A stretch of DNA of 64,000 nt from positions 22,706,265-22,770,264 of the forward strand of contig JABBOT010000002.1 of NCBI GenBank assembly GCA_016165875.1, given 5' to 3'. The number at the start of each line of letters is the position of its first letter. Position 1 is the first letter of the stretch. Under the pieces are notes generated by a model, which saw only the letters and a list, made by a program, of their open reading frames with translations, had not been told where the DNA came from and made no database searches. Made by a program: the position numbers and the translations under genes. Below, one piece after another: positions 50,896 to 62,707 of the stretch. The DNA is from Acanthopleura granulata. Lineage: Eukaryota; Mollusca; Polyplacophora; Chitonida; Chitonidae.

Positions 50896-52297
50896 AAACC
50901 AAAAACAGCAGTTTCATTCATGTTGTTCCTGGCTTTTAAGGCGCTCAGAGCAAGACGCACTCTTCAGAAATAGAAATTAAATTTTGGCACGAAACTCGAA
51001 ACAACACGTGTGTGTTCTTGACACATTTGCTCAGATGGTAGCAACTCGGGTCATTAGAAATTAAAGCGGGTTTTACATAATACAGACAGGAGTATTTGCA
51101 CATATTCTTATATTTTCATAAAATTGAAAGTCCATTAGCTCTTTCCAAGATAAGCAGTGAAAGCAAAGTTTTGTGGCTAATCTCTTATGCATCGAAATGA
51201 ATATACATCCCGGCTATTGTGATGATTGGGGGATTTGTGAGTAGTGGCATAGGATCACCTAATAATGCTTCAATTCTCTTGTGTATCCCTGGTTGGACTT
51301 TTAAGCATCGATTAAAACATTATGGAGCAATCGTTCGAAGGGCAAGACCATATCAAAAAAAAAAATGAAAGATTAAGGCAAAAATCTAGTGGGGCGTTTT
51401 TTTCCAATTTAATCAACTTCAGATAAAAGACCACCAAGTGAAGGGACTCATTTGGAAATGACCCATTTTACAGTTACTTTACTTTGACAAACCTTTCTCA
51501 AAGTATCGCGCGTCAATAAGATTTGATGCACTTTCAACATGGAATTAGCACGAATAATGAGTTGGTGATAGATATCCGAATGGATATCGTAAATACGTGC
51601 AACACTCTCTTTATTGCCTCGACGTTTACATACCACACTTGAACCACCAGGGTGATTAAATACGGTGTCAGGCTAAGAGTATTCACAAGACATCTGTTAC
51701 AATAGAAGAATTTTGGTCATTTCCATGCATTTTCATATTCTCTAGAAAGCTGAACGCGCTTGGAAAAGCTTTCTCTAGTCATGAGGCGATTTTACAGACA
51801 TGTGTCTTCTCGACTAGAAAGAATCAGCTCCGGGCAATACCTTAAGTATGCTAAGTATGTAACAGCTTGAAACCATGTCTTGAAGTCTTGCAGAAGGCGA
51901 TCAATAAAAAGTTTTTTATCCGTCGTGCTGGAACCTTCATAATAAGGCGACCAAGGAAGGGCTGGTCAGTTATTTGTTCGGGACTCCCACACAGAGGAAA
52001 ATTTGTTTCAGAGAGTTGCAAGCATCAGCCTAACTTTTGAATGATGGCTCGAGCTTTCAATCACTCTCCCTGTTTCTAACTTACTGCGAAATGGGTTAAG
52101 AAAGGGAACAGACCTGTCGAATAAAATGAAAGAATTGGAAATGTCGAAGTGCTGATGACATCGTAAGGTTTTGTCCAGCGACTTACGTGTCGGCACTCAA
52201 AAACTAATCTTCTGAAAGAGTTGATATTTCTATTCAATACTGTTTGGCAACAATTCTACCAGATAATTCGTCGCTCAGAAACTGGATTTTGAGTTGT

Positions 52298-52391
52298 AAT
52301 ATTTATTTATTACTTCATTGGTGTTTTACACCGCACTCAAGAATATTTCACTCATACGTCCGTGGCCAGTGTTATGGCGGCTAGAGCCCAG
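52298..52391 (-). mobile_element. SINE 3' module fragment
   Basis: Plus strand ATATTTATTTATTACTTCAT, TTGGTGTTTTACACCGCACT, then AAGAATATTTCACTCATACG: inverse of the shared 3' module and tail. Confidence 0.75.
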
Positions 52392-52561
52392 GTGCCCTGT
52401 AATAAAAGCTAGGCTGGGGTCCCACCCTTTTACAGTTGTTTAACGCATTACTGATAAATATTACTTAAATGAAAATATAACTCATGCAACGGTTTCATGT
52501 TTGGGGAGCCGGAGTGTCAACATGATAGATATTGGAAACCACGTGATCTCCAAACGTCTTC

Positions 52562-52660
52562 ACCTGCGGCACTACTCGATTTCCTCCCACCATAATACTG
52601 GCCGCCGCCGCCGTATAAATGAAATATTCTTGAGTACGGCGTAAAACACCAGTAAAATAA
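52562..52660 (+). mobile_element. SINE 3' module fragment
   Basis: ATTTCCTCCCACCATAATAC, GCCGCCGCCGCCGTATAAAT (extra GCC units) and GAAATATTCTTGAGTACGGC, ending AGTAAAATAAACACACAAA. Only the 3' end is present. Confidence 0.8.
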
Positions 52661-52920
52661 ACACACAAATCTCCAACCACCATCACGTTGGTCCACCTAC
52701 ACCACAAAAGACCGAGAACAGTAAGGCGCGATACCCCCTGTCCTGTAGGCCGAAGCGGGATTTGCATCAGCACCGTGTGATACCTATTGAGGAGAGACAA
52801 GCATACCAGTCTAGAGGCAACCGCCCGCCCAATTTAAGAAAGTCAACTACCTGTCAAAGAGAAGGGAAAATGTAAGAAGAAAACTTGTCATGTACTTTTA
52901 GGAAAACGCCTTTTCTTATC

Positions 52921-53072
52921 CATACGTTCGGCCTGCCAGGAACCTGCGGATGTTCGTGGGTTTCCCCAGGGCCTTGCCCGGTTTCCTCCCACCATAATGC
53001 TTACCGCCGTCGTATAGGTGAAATATTCCTGAGTACGGCGTAAAACACCAATCAAATAAATAAATAAATAAA
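52921..53072 (+). mobile_element. SINE type A, 5'-truncated
   Basis: Starts CATACGTTCGGCCTGCCAGG, then GAACCTGCGGATGTTCGTGG, the full 3' module, and AACACCAATCAAATAAATAA with further AATA units. Little diverged. Confidence 0.87.
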
Positions 53073-54895
53073 TTCATATGTTCGTTTATAATTGGTATCA
53101 CATGTTTTAAACAGTATTCTTAGAATTAGTATTTTTATCAAAGGCATCAAACGGAAATACAGTTTAAACATGAAAGTCGAATATGGTGAAAGTACATAGA
53201 GTTTGCACTAGAAAATTTTGTTCCTTGCGTCAAGAGAAAAAGTAAATAGAAGCAGTCTAAAAGTAGCTTCAAAAATGCTGAGAGCCACATAAAAACCTCG
53301 TTAATTGGGCAAGCAAACAGAATGGCCATGGGCATCAATTTGGCGTTTTCCTGAGAAAGGCGGCGTAAGTGACTGCTTAAATCGGAATGGTAGGTTTTAC
53401 TTCATGTGAATTTCATGACAATTTGCTTTTTGTTCACATGGATCCTTTACAAATACGTTTCTGGTATTGGACTTGGATGATGCATTCCAACATCAACAAC
53501 ATTCTCATTCTCGAAGGTGCAAATCTTCAGCAGGTGACGGTATTTATAGTGAAAGATCACTATGTCCGATTAAACAACAGCTTCATTTTCTAATCACGTA
53601 TTTTGCAATTTTTATACACCAGATGGTTCTGCAATCATAGAGCTCACTTCCACGCAAAATTCCTGTAATAATTGAAAGTACTATAAACGACAAGAGCCTG
53701 ATATGATGGAGACTAGCGGCTAATGTCTGAACTCCGTCACATTCAATTAGCCTTCTTATTCAATACAACATAGTCAACCTTCATTGGTCGAGCCTACAAA
53801 ACTGCTCTTGTATGTAATTAAGCGGCTGGAATGTGGCGTTCCGTTGATATGCCATTCATAGTGTGTCTGAATATTACGGAAACAACGAATGTTGTGTGTC
53901 TAAGTAGGGTTTGATTGACACCCTGCTTCCTCTCATCTTGTTTTGGTTCACATGTGGTAAGAGGTTTAGTGCCTGATGTGAGAAATAGACATTACGATGG
54001 TGTTGTTACAGTAGACGATTGACGTCAAGCAGTAAATGTATGTGTGTAATTTATACCTTGGAACTCACCCTAATCGCTCATGTTAACAGAGAATTTGTCC
54101 TTTGTACAATCCAGATACAAAGACAAACACAAATCATGAAAAGAAGATTGAACGTTTAGACGCCATCAAACGTTGTGAGAGTGAAATATCACTGGACAGG
54201 CAAGATCGATTTGACATGAAGGTGACTGGTGATACACGAACATAGCCCTGTGCACAAAATCTCCAGGTCTGGTGAGGGCAGACATAATCAAAAGCTACGA
54301 CAAAGTATGGTACAGCTATTCCACGCGTTATTCATATTTCATGACTTTATTACTGCGACTGCGAGAAAGTACAATCGGAGAATTTTGATAGACAAAGGGT
54401 GTGATTGTGTGAGAAAAATATATTTTGGAAGCCATAAACCACTAATTAATACACGTGCGTTAACACAAGCTTGCAGACAATACTCACCCACATATATATA
54501 ACTACGTTATGAGCAAGATATGCTCCAAGCAGATTTTTTATTCTATTGTTCATTTAATTTCTTTATTTCCATACATCACACTTTGATCCATAATAAATAT
54601 TTTACAAAACAAAATATTGCCAGGTATGACGGAAATAAAAATCAGAGAGTTACATATCCTGTGATTATTTGCAGTAAATCATTAGAGACGGCAGAGCTTC
54701 AACTTAACCTTAACACTATAACGAAAAAGAAGCCTATGCATTTTATAGAAGCCATATACCAGCTCCGTCAGTTTGCTAATTTTCTAAATTACTGTGAATG
54801 CAGAGTTCTTTTATTCAAAGGAATACCGTTTGACTTCATTTAAATGAAATAAAGTCATATGACAATCAATATTTCTGTGTTGGAATAACTTTGAG

Positions 54896-54940
54896 AAAAC
54901 AAACAAACAAACAAACAAACAACAACAACAACAAAAAAAC
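54896..54940. repeat. AAAC/AAC microsatellite
   Basis: Several CAAA units followed by several CAA units and an A run. Confidence 0.93.
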
Positions 54941-57211
54941 CAGAAAAAAGCAAAAAGCAAAACACGCTCTTAAAAATTAAAACTATAAATAAACACTTAA
55001 TGAATAAACCCTTTGTTTTCCATAATCATTCTGTGCCTTTTTTCCAGGATAACTGGTGTTGTATTGTACAGTTTGAGCGGCTTAAACTTATTTTCGATAA
55101 ACTTATATCCTTTTCCTTTGAAATACTGATGGTGGTGAGCAGTAGTGAACTATTTTAGGACCCTGAGTTACAGGTTCCTCTAAACCGGTGAGCTGTTCGC
55201 CTTGGATAGTCAGCGTTATGTGGCAAGGTGGAAACATTTTCATCGTGGAGTAAACAGATGCGAGATAAAGTCTGGATATATCCGCCGATGCTCATCTGAA
55301 ATTCTAACGGGGCCGAGCCCTCATGACATAAATCGAGACGTATTGCCATGAGAAGGATTAAGGAAAAAACCTTCCTAAGTCTGGTCAAACCTAACTAATT
55401 CTGCTCAAGTGCAGCCTTCGTGGGCAAGCATAAAGGCAGCGAAAATCATAAGGGGTTTGATCGATTTGCGATCAGTTGCCCTTTAGACGAGCTTTAGCCG
55501 GAATTGATTACTTCTTAGTGATTATTCTGTTGACGCCTTGTAACGGTAAATATTCAATATGGGAGGACTGGTATGAACCTGGGTTGAAACACAGGCTTTA
55601 TTTACGGATCTATCCTCCTTTGTTGACGAAAGGCATCGGAACGAGCTACGTGTGTTTGAAGAACGATATCCCTCAAAACTAATGTTCTTATATTTATTCA
55701 AATATATTTACCATGCTTGCTTGGCCATTGCCTTTGTTCTGGGGTTAAATCATTAACTCCTGACAAAGTCTGTCCTTTGATCGTTTACTGAAGCTAAATA
55801 AACACATGTTTTGTGTGTTTTGTTGTGCCCATCTTATCAACAAAATCAATTATCCACTGATGTTTAACATATCATAAGGTTGGCCTCTAATGTTTATCGA
55901 ATCCAGTAATAATAAGACACACGTCATTGACAACGAAATGAACCAGGGTATCTAGGGACAGGTTTTGGGTATCAGACAGTATGTTATCAGAGAAACAAAC
56001 CGATCCATTTAGTTATTGTTAACTTCAAAGCGTTAATTCTATCATTTTGAGAGATTTCAACAAGCCCTGATCAATCAAAACTTGACTTAACGTTCTCGGC
56101 AAGTCACAAAACGCCCGGCAAGCGCAATAACCTGTAACCTAAGGTAACTCTTATAATCACTTAATGCATACCGCCAGCCTACGATGTGATATCTTCAAAC
56201 TAAATTCGTCACTGTACAAGAGTGAGTCATCTTTGTTCTGAAAATGTTACCCGACTCTTACTACCCACACCACCGCTAACTAACTTAATACCGTATCTCC
56301 TCCGATCGGCATTTCTATGCCTGTGTTACCAGAAACGACCATTGCCAATTCAACCCGAGGTAATTGATTATAACAGCGCCCAATCTTTGCCAACCAGTTA
56401 CCCCCATTATAAACCACCGGCAAGCAATGACGACTAAATTCAAGCATTGCCAACCACCATGACCGACTTCAACCGGCGACAACCTTGTAAAAACAAAACC
56501 AGTTAGCAAGATCGTGGTTCATGCCAATCACACTTAACATAATCCCCGTTGATCTAGCGTCTGCCCCGACTATCAATGTGTCTTTTGTGTTCATGCCTCT
56601 ATCTGTGTTCACTTTTAGACACGGTTTCCACTATTTGCCTGCCACGGTAAGACAGAAATATCGGTGACATACAAAACGTTACGCCATATTCATTCACTCC
56701 ATCATTTGGTGACAGGCTACTGCTGTTGTATCACATAAAAACTCCATATTGACGGTACCTTGTAGAAATTTAACAGCATGAAGGTTGTTCCCGACAGGCA
56801 TTGTGATCCTGGTGGCAACAGACATATACACAATTCTCCCTCTGTAGACCAGAAAATGCTGCCTGATATGAACCAGTGAGGAGCACTCAGATTGTGATAT
56901 GGCTGGAAGTCGCACCACGGAAAACAAGCATTTAATCCCATCCACTGTTATCCCTGGACTGTTCCTGCATGCGATGGTGATCCACACTAAACTTTATACA
57001 TAACAGGCCTACGTCCCGGGCGCCATGCCGATGATCTGATAGAGTCTCCAAGGACGAAGTCAAGCGAATTTCTGGTGTCAGAAATGATTTTAAAATTCAA
57101 AGAACAAAACCACCATGACGAATTCCACTCTGTGCTGTATGGGCAAGTAGATTTCTTCAATAACCTATTACTGAAGACAATGTTGCGCTGACATGTAACC
57201 AAATTAATGAG

Positions 57212-57265
57212 CCCGTCGTATACCTGAAATACTCTTGAGTGTGGCTTATAACTCCAGTGAAATTA
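57212..57265 (+). mobile_element. SINE tail fragment
   Basis: GAGCCCGTCGTATACCTGAA then ATACTCTTGAGTGTGGC and ATAACTCCAGTGAAAT: a short, diverged piece of the shared 3' module. Confidence 0.5.
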
Positions 57266-60183
57266 TGTCAACCATCATCAATGCACTTCAAATTTTCCAT
57301 AAAGCCAACCCAAATATGTGTCGATAGATGTTCGACACAGATATTGAGATACAAGCATTGGCTGTTTATAACGGACAGATAAGTGTGGTGCTTTGGGGCC
57401 GATTCTATGGTGATACGTTGTGGGAAACAATTTCCAAGTCTTTGTGAGAGTGTATACAGCTCAGTAGTTGTTAAGAAAATTATTGCGTTTAACATGGTTT
57501 TTACGAAGCCTATTTGAAATTAACAACAGTAAGAGACCTACCGTTCCTTGTCACCGTCTTAAGTCGAGCATAAATAAACAAAGGCTAGTTTATTTAACGT
57601 GTCCGAGTCGGAATGTCAGCGATTTGCTTATGCGGTAGGTCGCGTGCGCTAGCATGCCAACAGAATGGGATTTGGTGGGATTCAGTGGGAATAGTGAATG
57701 GGTTAAATGATCAGTCAAGAAATTCCACAAGGTTTTAGAACGCCACCGGGCAACTGGTCGTCTATATAGATAGCAGTGTTACATAACTTTACAAGCAGCT
57801 AAACTTAATGTGGTGCCAACACAATGTTGACTGGCGCAGAGAATCTCCACAGGAAAACTGTATGATGTGCCTAGTTGTGTCGGTGTTGTGTTGACACAGT
57901 TTGCCTGGATCTCCTGTCGAACGTCGCTTGACTCCATCTGCAGGCAAAATCCCCTTCCTGAAGACCGGAAGTTTGCTAGACAATTCGTCTCATATCTCTT
58001 TGGACTTATAGTAAAGACAACCGTACCAACATGTCTATAGAATTCAGAAATTTTGCAAAAGGGCCGTTCCTAGGTACTCACAAGGGCCTAATATTCTAGG
58101 AACTTGACGTGGTCTTGAGAGCTTGCTTGTGACATACCTTGGGGATTCAATGGCCAGCATCAGGTTAAGGCTCTCTTGAAAATATTTCTACTCATAAGAC
58201 TGAAAAGTGACGTAATAAAAGTTATTGGACACCTCATTCGCATACTTAAAAGATTGCCTTACTGAACTTTCAACGTGTCTGTAACATTTACTTTCTTCCA
58301 TTTGAGTAATGCTTTATGATTAGAGTTGTTTATTATTGTGTTTAAATGAGGTTTTCCACGACGTACACCGTGTATGTTTGTTGACAAAGCCGTCTACAGA
58401 ACACGCGATCTGACTTTGCATGGATTAATTGATCAAAAGCAGTACACGAATGCAAGATATATATCTTGAGGCATTCTTGACTGGAAGATTATTCGTTTCC
58501 TAATGTTCTTTTGCTTTTGTTCGAAGCATTTCAAAATATATAGTATAGGTTCTACTTCTGGTTGGCTTTTAAATTTGTGATCACTATCTTCGAGTTAGTC
58601 AGGCTTACGGTGAGAGGAAAACTGAGTGACAAGAATAAATCATTGTGCCTGTTTTGAATTAACCTGGCAGAAGCTCATTGTTCAAGTGCCAATTGGCTGT
58701 GGTGAGAACAAGGCATTCCAGCTAGGACGTCTTTCTAGATTAGGCTGCAGACCTGACATTTGTTAAGCTGCCAACATCATTTCTATAACTTCGGCAGTAA
58801 AAATCAGCAATTTCTTCAACATCAGTCAGACAGGGATTTCCAGATCATGTCATTAACAAATGGACCTGGAAAAACTGCGGCTTAACCTCATAAAGTGTTC
58901 GATGTGGCTTCGCCCATAAACGGCAAAAGATTTTTTACAAGTCTAGCCATTATTCACAGAAAGAAACGCCAATGCGCAAGTTATTTTCCAACATCTGAAC
59001 GTAAAAGCTCTTGTGCAACGAACTGCTTAAACAATGTGCATATAAATGGCTAGGTAATCCTCGTACGGCATTCAGTTACATCTCTGATCTCTGTTATCCG
59101 CAGATACTTTCTGTCTTAACAATAAAATCGTCTGAAATACGACGAAGTTAAAGAAAAAGTTTCTGTTGTGATAAAAGCGAATGGCGAAAGTAGAGATATA
59201 TTTACAAACAGGTTATACTGCCTGGCGCGCCTTTTTATAACAATTGCACACATTAGCTCCGTTGGTCGGTCTTGTGTGAAACGTTCCACATTAAAAATGG
59301 CAATCACCAGATTACTTTTCTTTGGACAACCCGTGTAAGACAGAGTTTTAAGAGATATCGGGGCGGATATTAAGTTATATCCATTTTCGTAATCAGTTCA
59401 CACCGTTCAGTACGTTGTCAAACGTTGGGATATTCAAATACCATGTATTACTCTTGTTAAAACTTTTTTGGATATTCTGTTCTTTTTATTGTCTTATGTT
59501 TCAGTCAATGTGGGTGTCAGCGAACTTTTTTTGAATAAGATCTTATTTATAAATAATGTCATCCATGTAATAACTCAGATATTTTATCTTGAATGTTGAG
59601 TATCAAAGTGCAGCAATAACATCCTAAGCAATAACATAAGAAAACTGATTTTGCAGGTGGTTTAAGTAAGTGCTTAATGACTTGTTACATAATGGAACAT
59701 TTAGGGATAGGCATGGTGGGATTCTGGCGTTGAAAAACTACCATGTTCGTATTGTATTCGTATTGGGGGATTTTATTATTATGCTTTGAATTCACTGGTA
59801 TTGGACTATATATAGTGTATAACATATACTTCTAATCCTCCATCTTTATGTCGTGGTTATTTCCAAATGGAAGTCATTGCAGTTTCGTTTAACTGTATTA
59901 TTTATTTGGAAGATTTAATTGTTTTACATCTGCTTGGAGTCGAAAATCTTCAAAATGCCAAATTTGTATAAAAAAGACAATAGAGTCTTAGAAGGGCTCT
60001 ACTTATCATAATAGTCCTTATGTGCATACTCCGAAATGTAATCGTGCTTTTAGTTTGAAGGCAGAAAATAACGTCAAGATTGCTCCTGGTGCCTCGTTTG
60101 GTACATCAACATTGCCACAAGTGAAAGGAAATTCCAAATATATAGTATTTTACTTTGCAACCTGTACTTTCTTTTTTTCACAG
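57266..60183. other. Distal part of intron 1, nothing recognised
   Basis: No repeat family or exon-like sequence until the polypyrimidine tract that precedes exon 2. Confidence 0.55.
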
Positions 60184-60284
60184 GTGGTGAAAATGCTGAT
60201 AATTGTGGTGTGTCTGTTTGTGCTTTGCTGGATGCCATTGCAGATATACCACTTACTCTCAGCCATCTATCCCAGCGTCAACCT
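60184..60284 (+). CDS. Lkr: Leucokinin/lymnokinin-type receptor, exon 2 (TM6)
   Basis: A 101-nt exon encoding residues 275-307 plus the first two bases of codon 308. It follows a strong polypyrimidine tract and CAG acceptor (CTTTCTTTTTTTCACAG) and ends at a GTAAGT donor at 60285. The peptide starts VVKMLIIVV, which directly continues the RNKRK end of exon 1, and carries the TM6 signature CWMP (289-292) needed for activation in this receptor class, followed by the extracellular loop 3 segment up to YPSVN. The phase-0 join to exon 1 and phase-2 join to exon 3 both keep the reading frame. Reading from 60022 through the acceptor is also open, but that upstream part has no resemblance to a receptor and is intron. 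Confidence 0.92.
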
Positions 60285-62616
60285 GTAAGTCATTTCCTGT
60301 ACTATATTCTCATGAAACACATATAAGATTTATGCTATAAAATGATTTTAATGCATTTAATACGAACACATAATATTTGGGGATAAATATTAATGAAATA
60401 CAAAAAAATAATAAGGTAACTGAATCAGTCAGAATGAAGCAAAATAAGTGAGGCAAAAAAGTTAAACTCTGGCGGAAATATAGAATTGTCTCAAATAGAT
60501 CGGCTGCCGAAATTCCTTATCACACGGCAGGCTCTGTACAATCAAGCTTTCGTCAAGAAGTTTAAACATCCAGTAAATGACGATTTTATGTAAATAAGGA
60601 GTTCGGCATGATAACAGGTTACGTTATGCCGTATGTGGGACTCTGTCCTGACCATCCGTTGAGCCAGACACAAATGCACATGTAAGCATGTACTAATTAC
60701 GAGTAGTCTGTTCCACAAAACATTGTTTCAGCAAGATAGTCTTTCAATTACTGAATACTCATTTTATGGCTGCTTTTCAGCGTTGTAGCATATTACTACC
60801 CACATATTTTATCTTTTTGCTTGTCCAGCGCCATTACACTATGGGAAATTTTGCTTAAAACTCCCAAAGAAAGATCCATTCTCGCAATTCTTTCAAAAGA
60901 TCTTATGTTAATTAGAGACAAGCTGTACTTTGTTGCATAGTTATTTTCATATGAGGGAACTCTGTTCGCCAGTCTTGCATAAGTGATCCTGACAGAAAAC
61001 CATGCTAGGTTATGCAGAGAATATATTCTGAAATTAGAGAATAAACTCACTGTAGTGACACGATTTTAGTTAAGCCACTCAAAGCAACAAAAACAATGGT
61101 GCTTGAACTATTGTTAATTAATATTCGTGAAGCTATTTCTGAATGATAATTTGTAATGAAAAGGTAAAGCAAAGTATATACCATGGTGTTATACATTTTA
61201 AAAACAACAGCTTTGTCAGCATGAATAACCGAAGCGTATTACACTCGACCACATGTGTGTAATGCAAATTGGTTGCCAATTTAAGAGCCAATGTATAGGT
61301 GTATACTGTTACGTAACCACAAACGTTCAGTTTTTATAGTGCCAACAGCCATGGCCAATTAGTCATTCATATAATTACACTGCCAGCGTGATGAGTTTTT
61401 TCCATACATTGACGTGCTTCATGTTTTGTACGATAAGGGAAATTAAGCCCTAAAGTATTCATTTGCTATGCGCTTTTCAAGGATGTAGAATGGCTATTCC
61501 TGCTTAAGAGCAGGTTATTTCGGTGCGATAATAACATAGCTCTGCTCTGGGCTGTCGAGTTATCTGAACCATTACAGCCCTCAGATAAACTGCCATTACA
61601 GTACCAGTTTTATAACGAAGTAGATCCTTGCTCTTAATCCAATAAAGCAACTAATTTCATTAGTCTGTTTTCTTAGACTAGCTCAGTACTTCTCGCCAGG
61701 TACCATAACTTAGTAGCCAGACGAAGTCTTTCAAGGCATGCGCTGATCAGGAAGATCGGTAAGTTCAGTGTGAGAGTAGCTCATTAGACCGACTGATACC
61801 CCGGGTACTGGGTCCCAGGGTTACGTGGTATACCGTCACTGAAAAAGAAGTCTTTAACCTTGAAACTCCGTAAAAGTCTTTAATACCTATCTTATGCCTC
61901 TGGCCGAATCCCTAACTGCGGTCGTAAACTTAACCGGAACCCTAGTGGACGGAATTGATGGCACTAGACGGAAGCGGGTTATCTGGCTAGAGATTTCGTC
62001 CATTTCGAGCGTTTAACAGAGTGATAACGATGCTTTCCTGGGTCCTGACGACGCATCAATTTCAGATCAACGTCTTACACGCACAATGTTGAGCCTGAGC
62101 CACTGTTTCACTTCGCAGGTTTTCCTTAGCTAAAGGGATTTTAGCTAAGCCGATGTCTCCAGAACTTTGGACAATAAACGTGACCGGGATAGCTATAAAC
62201 ATGATCCACATGACCTACAGCTTCCTCACAGCTCTTATTTTCAAGAGACATCTTTCACTTATCCGGAATACACCCCAAGCATGCTGATCACGTATTTGTT
62301 GAAAAGGGCAATATATATATCGAGTTGTACATGACAATAAAGCCCATACTTATACAAAGTACAAGAGATCGTCAGGTCGGGGAATCCGAGATCAGTCACT
62401 GGTCGGGTCATACCCAAAATGGTTGCTGCACCATTGAGAGTTTAGAGCAAGGTATACATACATACATATATACATACAAACATACATACAGACATACATA
62501 CAGACAGACAACAATGTGATAAATGTTTAACATTCGGTACACATATCCAGGTTATTAAGAGCTTGACAACTTTGTGGTCTATAAACAATAATAAAATATT
62601 TTTTTTCTTATTACAG
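60285..62616 (+). other. Receptor intron 2 (about 2.3 kb)
   Basis: Bounded by GTAAGT at 60285 and TTACAG ending at 62616. It separates TM6 from TM7 and interrupts a Leu codon (phase 2). Apart from a CATA-type microsatellite at 62452-62508 I see no gene or recognisable element in it. Confidence 0.88.
62452..62512. repeat. CATA/CAGA microsatellite
   Basis: Mixed CATA and CAGA tetramers about 100 bases before receptor exon 3; a similar short CATA run lies at 41758-41781. Confidence 0.9.
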
Positions 62617-62707
62617 ATACCCTTATATCAACATCATATGGTTCTGTTCCAACTGGCTGGCGATGAGCAATTCCTGTTACAACCCATTCATATACGGATT
62701 GTTAAAC
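62617..62707 (+). CDS. Lkr: Leucokinin/lymnokinin-type receptor, exon 3 (TM7)
   Basis: A 91-nt exon that completes codon 308 (CT+A, Leu) and encodes residues 309-338. The acceptor is TTTTTTCTTATTACAG and the donor is GTAAGT at 62708. The peptide holds all of TM7, with WFCSNWLAMSNSCYNPFIYG: the NPxxY motif is N330-Y334, and the W-FC--WLAMSN pattern is typical of kinin receptors. The exon ends in phase 0 after an Asn that in family members is followed by helix 8 and the C-terminal tail. No plausible continuation is visible between 62714 and 64000, so the gene is incomplete at its 3' end in this window. Confidence 0.92.

Larger units (their letters stand above)
39427..60183 (+). other. Receptor intron 1 (about 20.8 kb)
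   Basis: Bounded by GTGAGT at 39427 and CAG ending at 60183. It splits the third intracellular loop just before TM6. The frame of exon 1 reads on into the intron for 19 codons to a TGA at 39484-39486. The intron contains a duplicated dispersed repeat (40657-40801 and 41405-41543), tandem arrays at 42442-42636 and 50738-50875, simple repeats, and SINE copies from 44634 to 57265. I see no further receptor exon in it; an antisense cysteine-containing frame at 43667-43948 is listed separately. Confidence 0.88.

Noticed and set aside
54520..54843. 107-codon ATG-started plus-strand frame
   Set aside because: Very AT-rich, no domain or family resemblance, no splice context; more likely chance in an AT-rich intron.
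59654..59670. Second CAGGTGGT acceptor resembling the exon 2 start
   Set aside because: The frame hits TAA after two codons; a chance decoy.
60022..60183. Upstream part of the open frame containing exon 2
   Set aside because: It lies before a strong polypyrimidine-CAG acceptor and has no receptor similarity; treated as intron.
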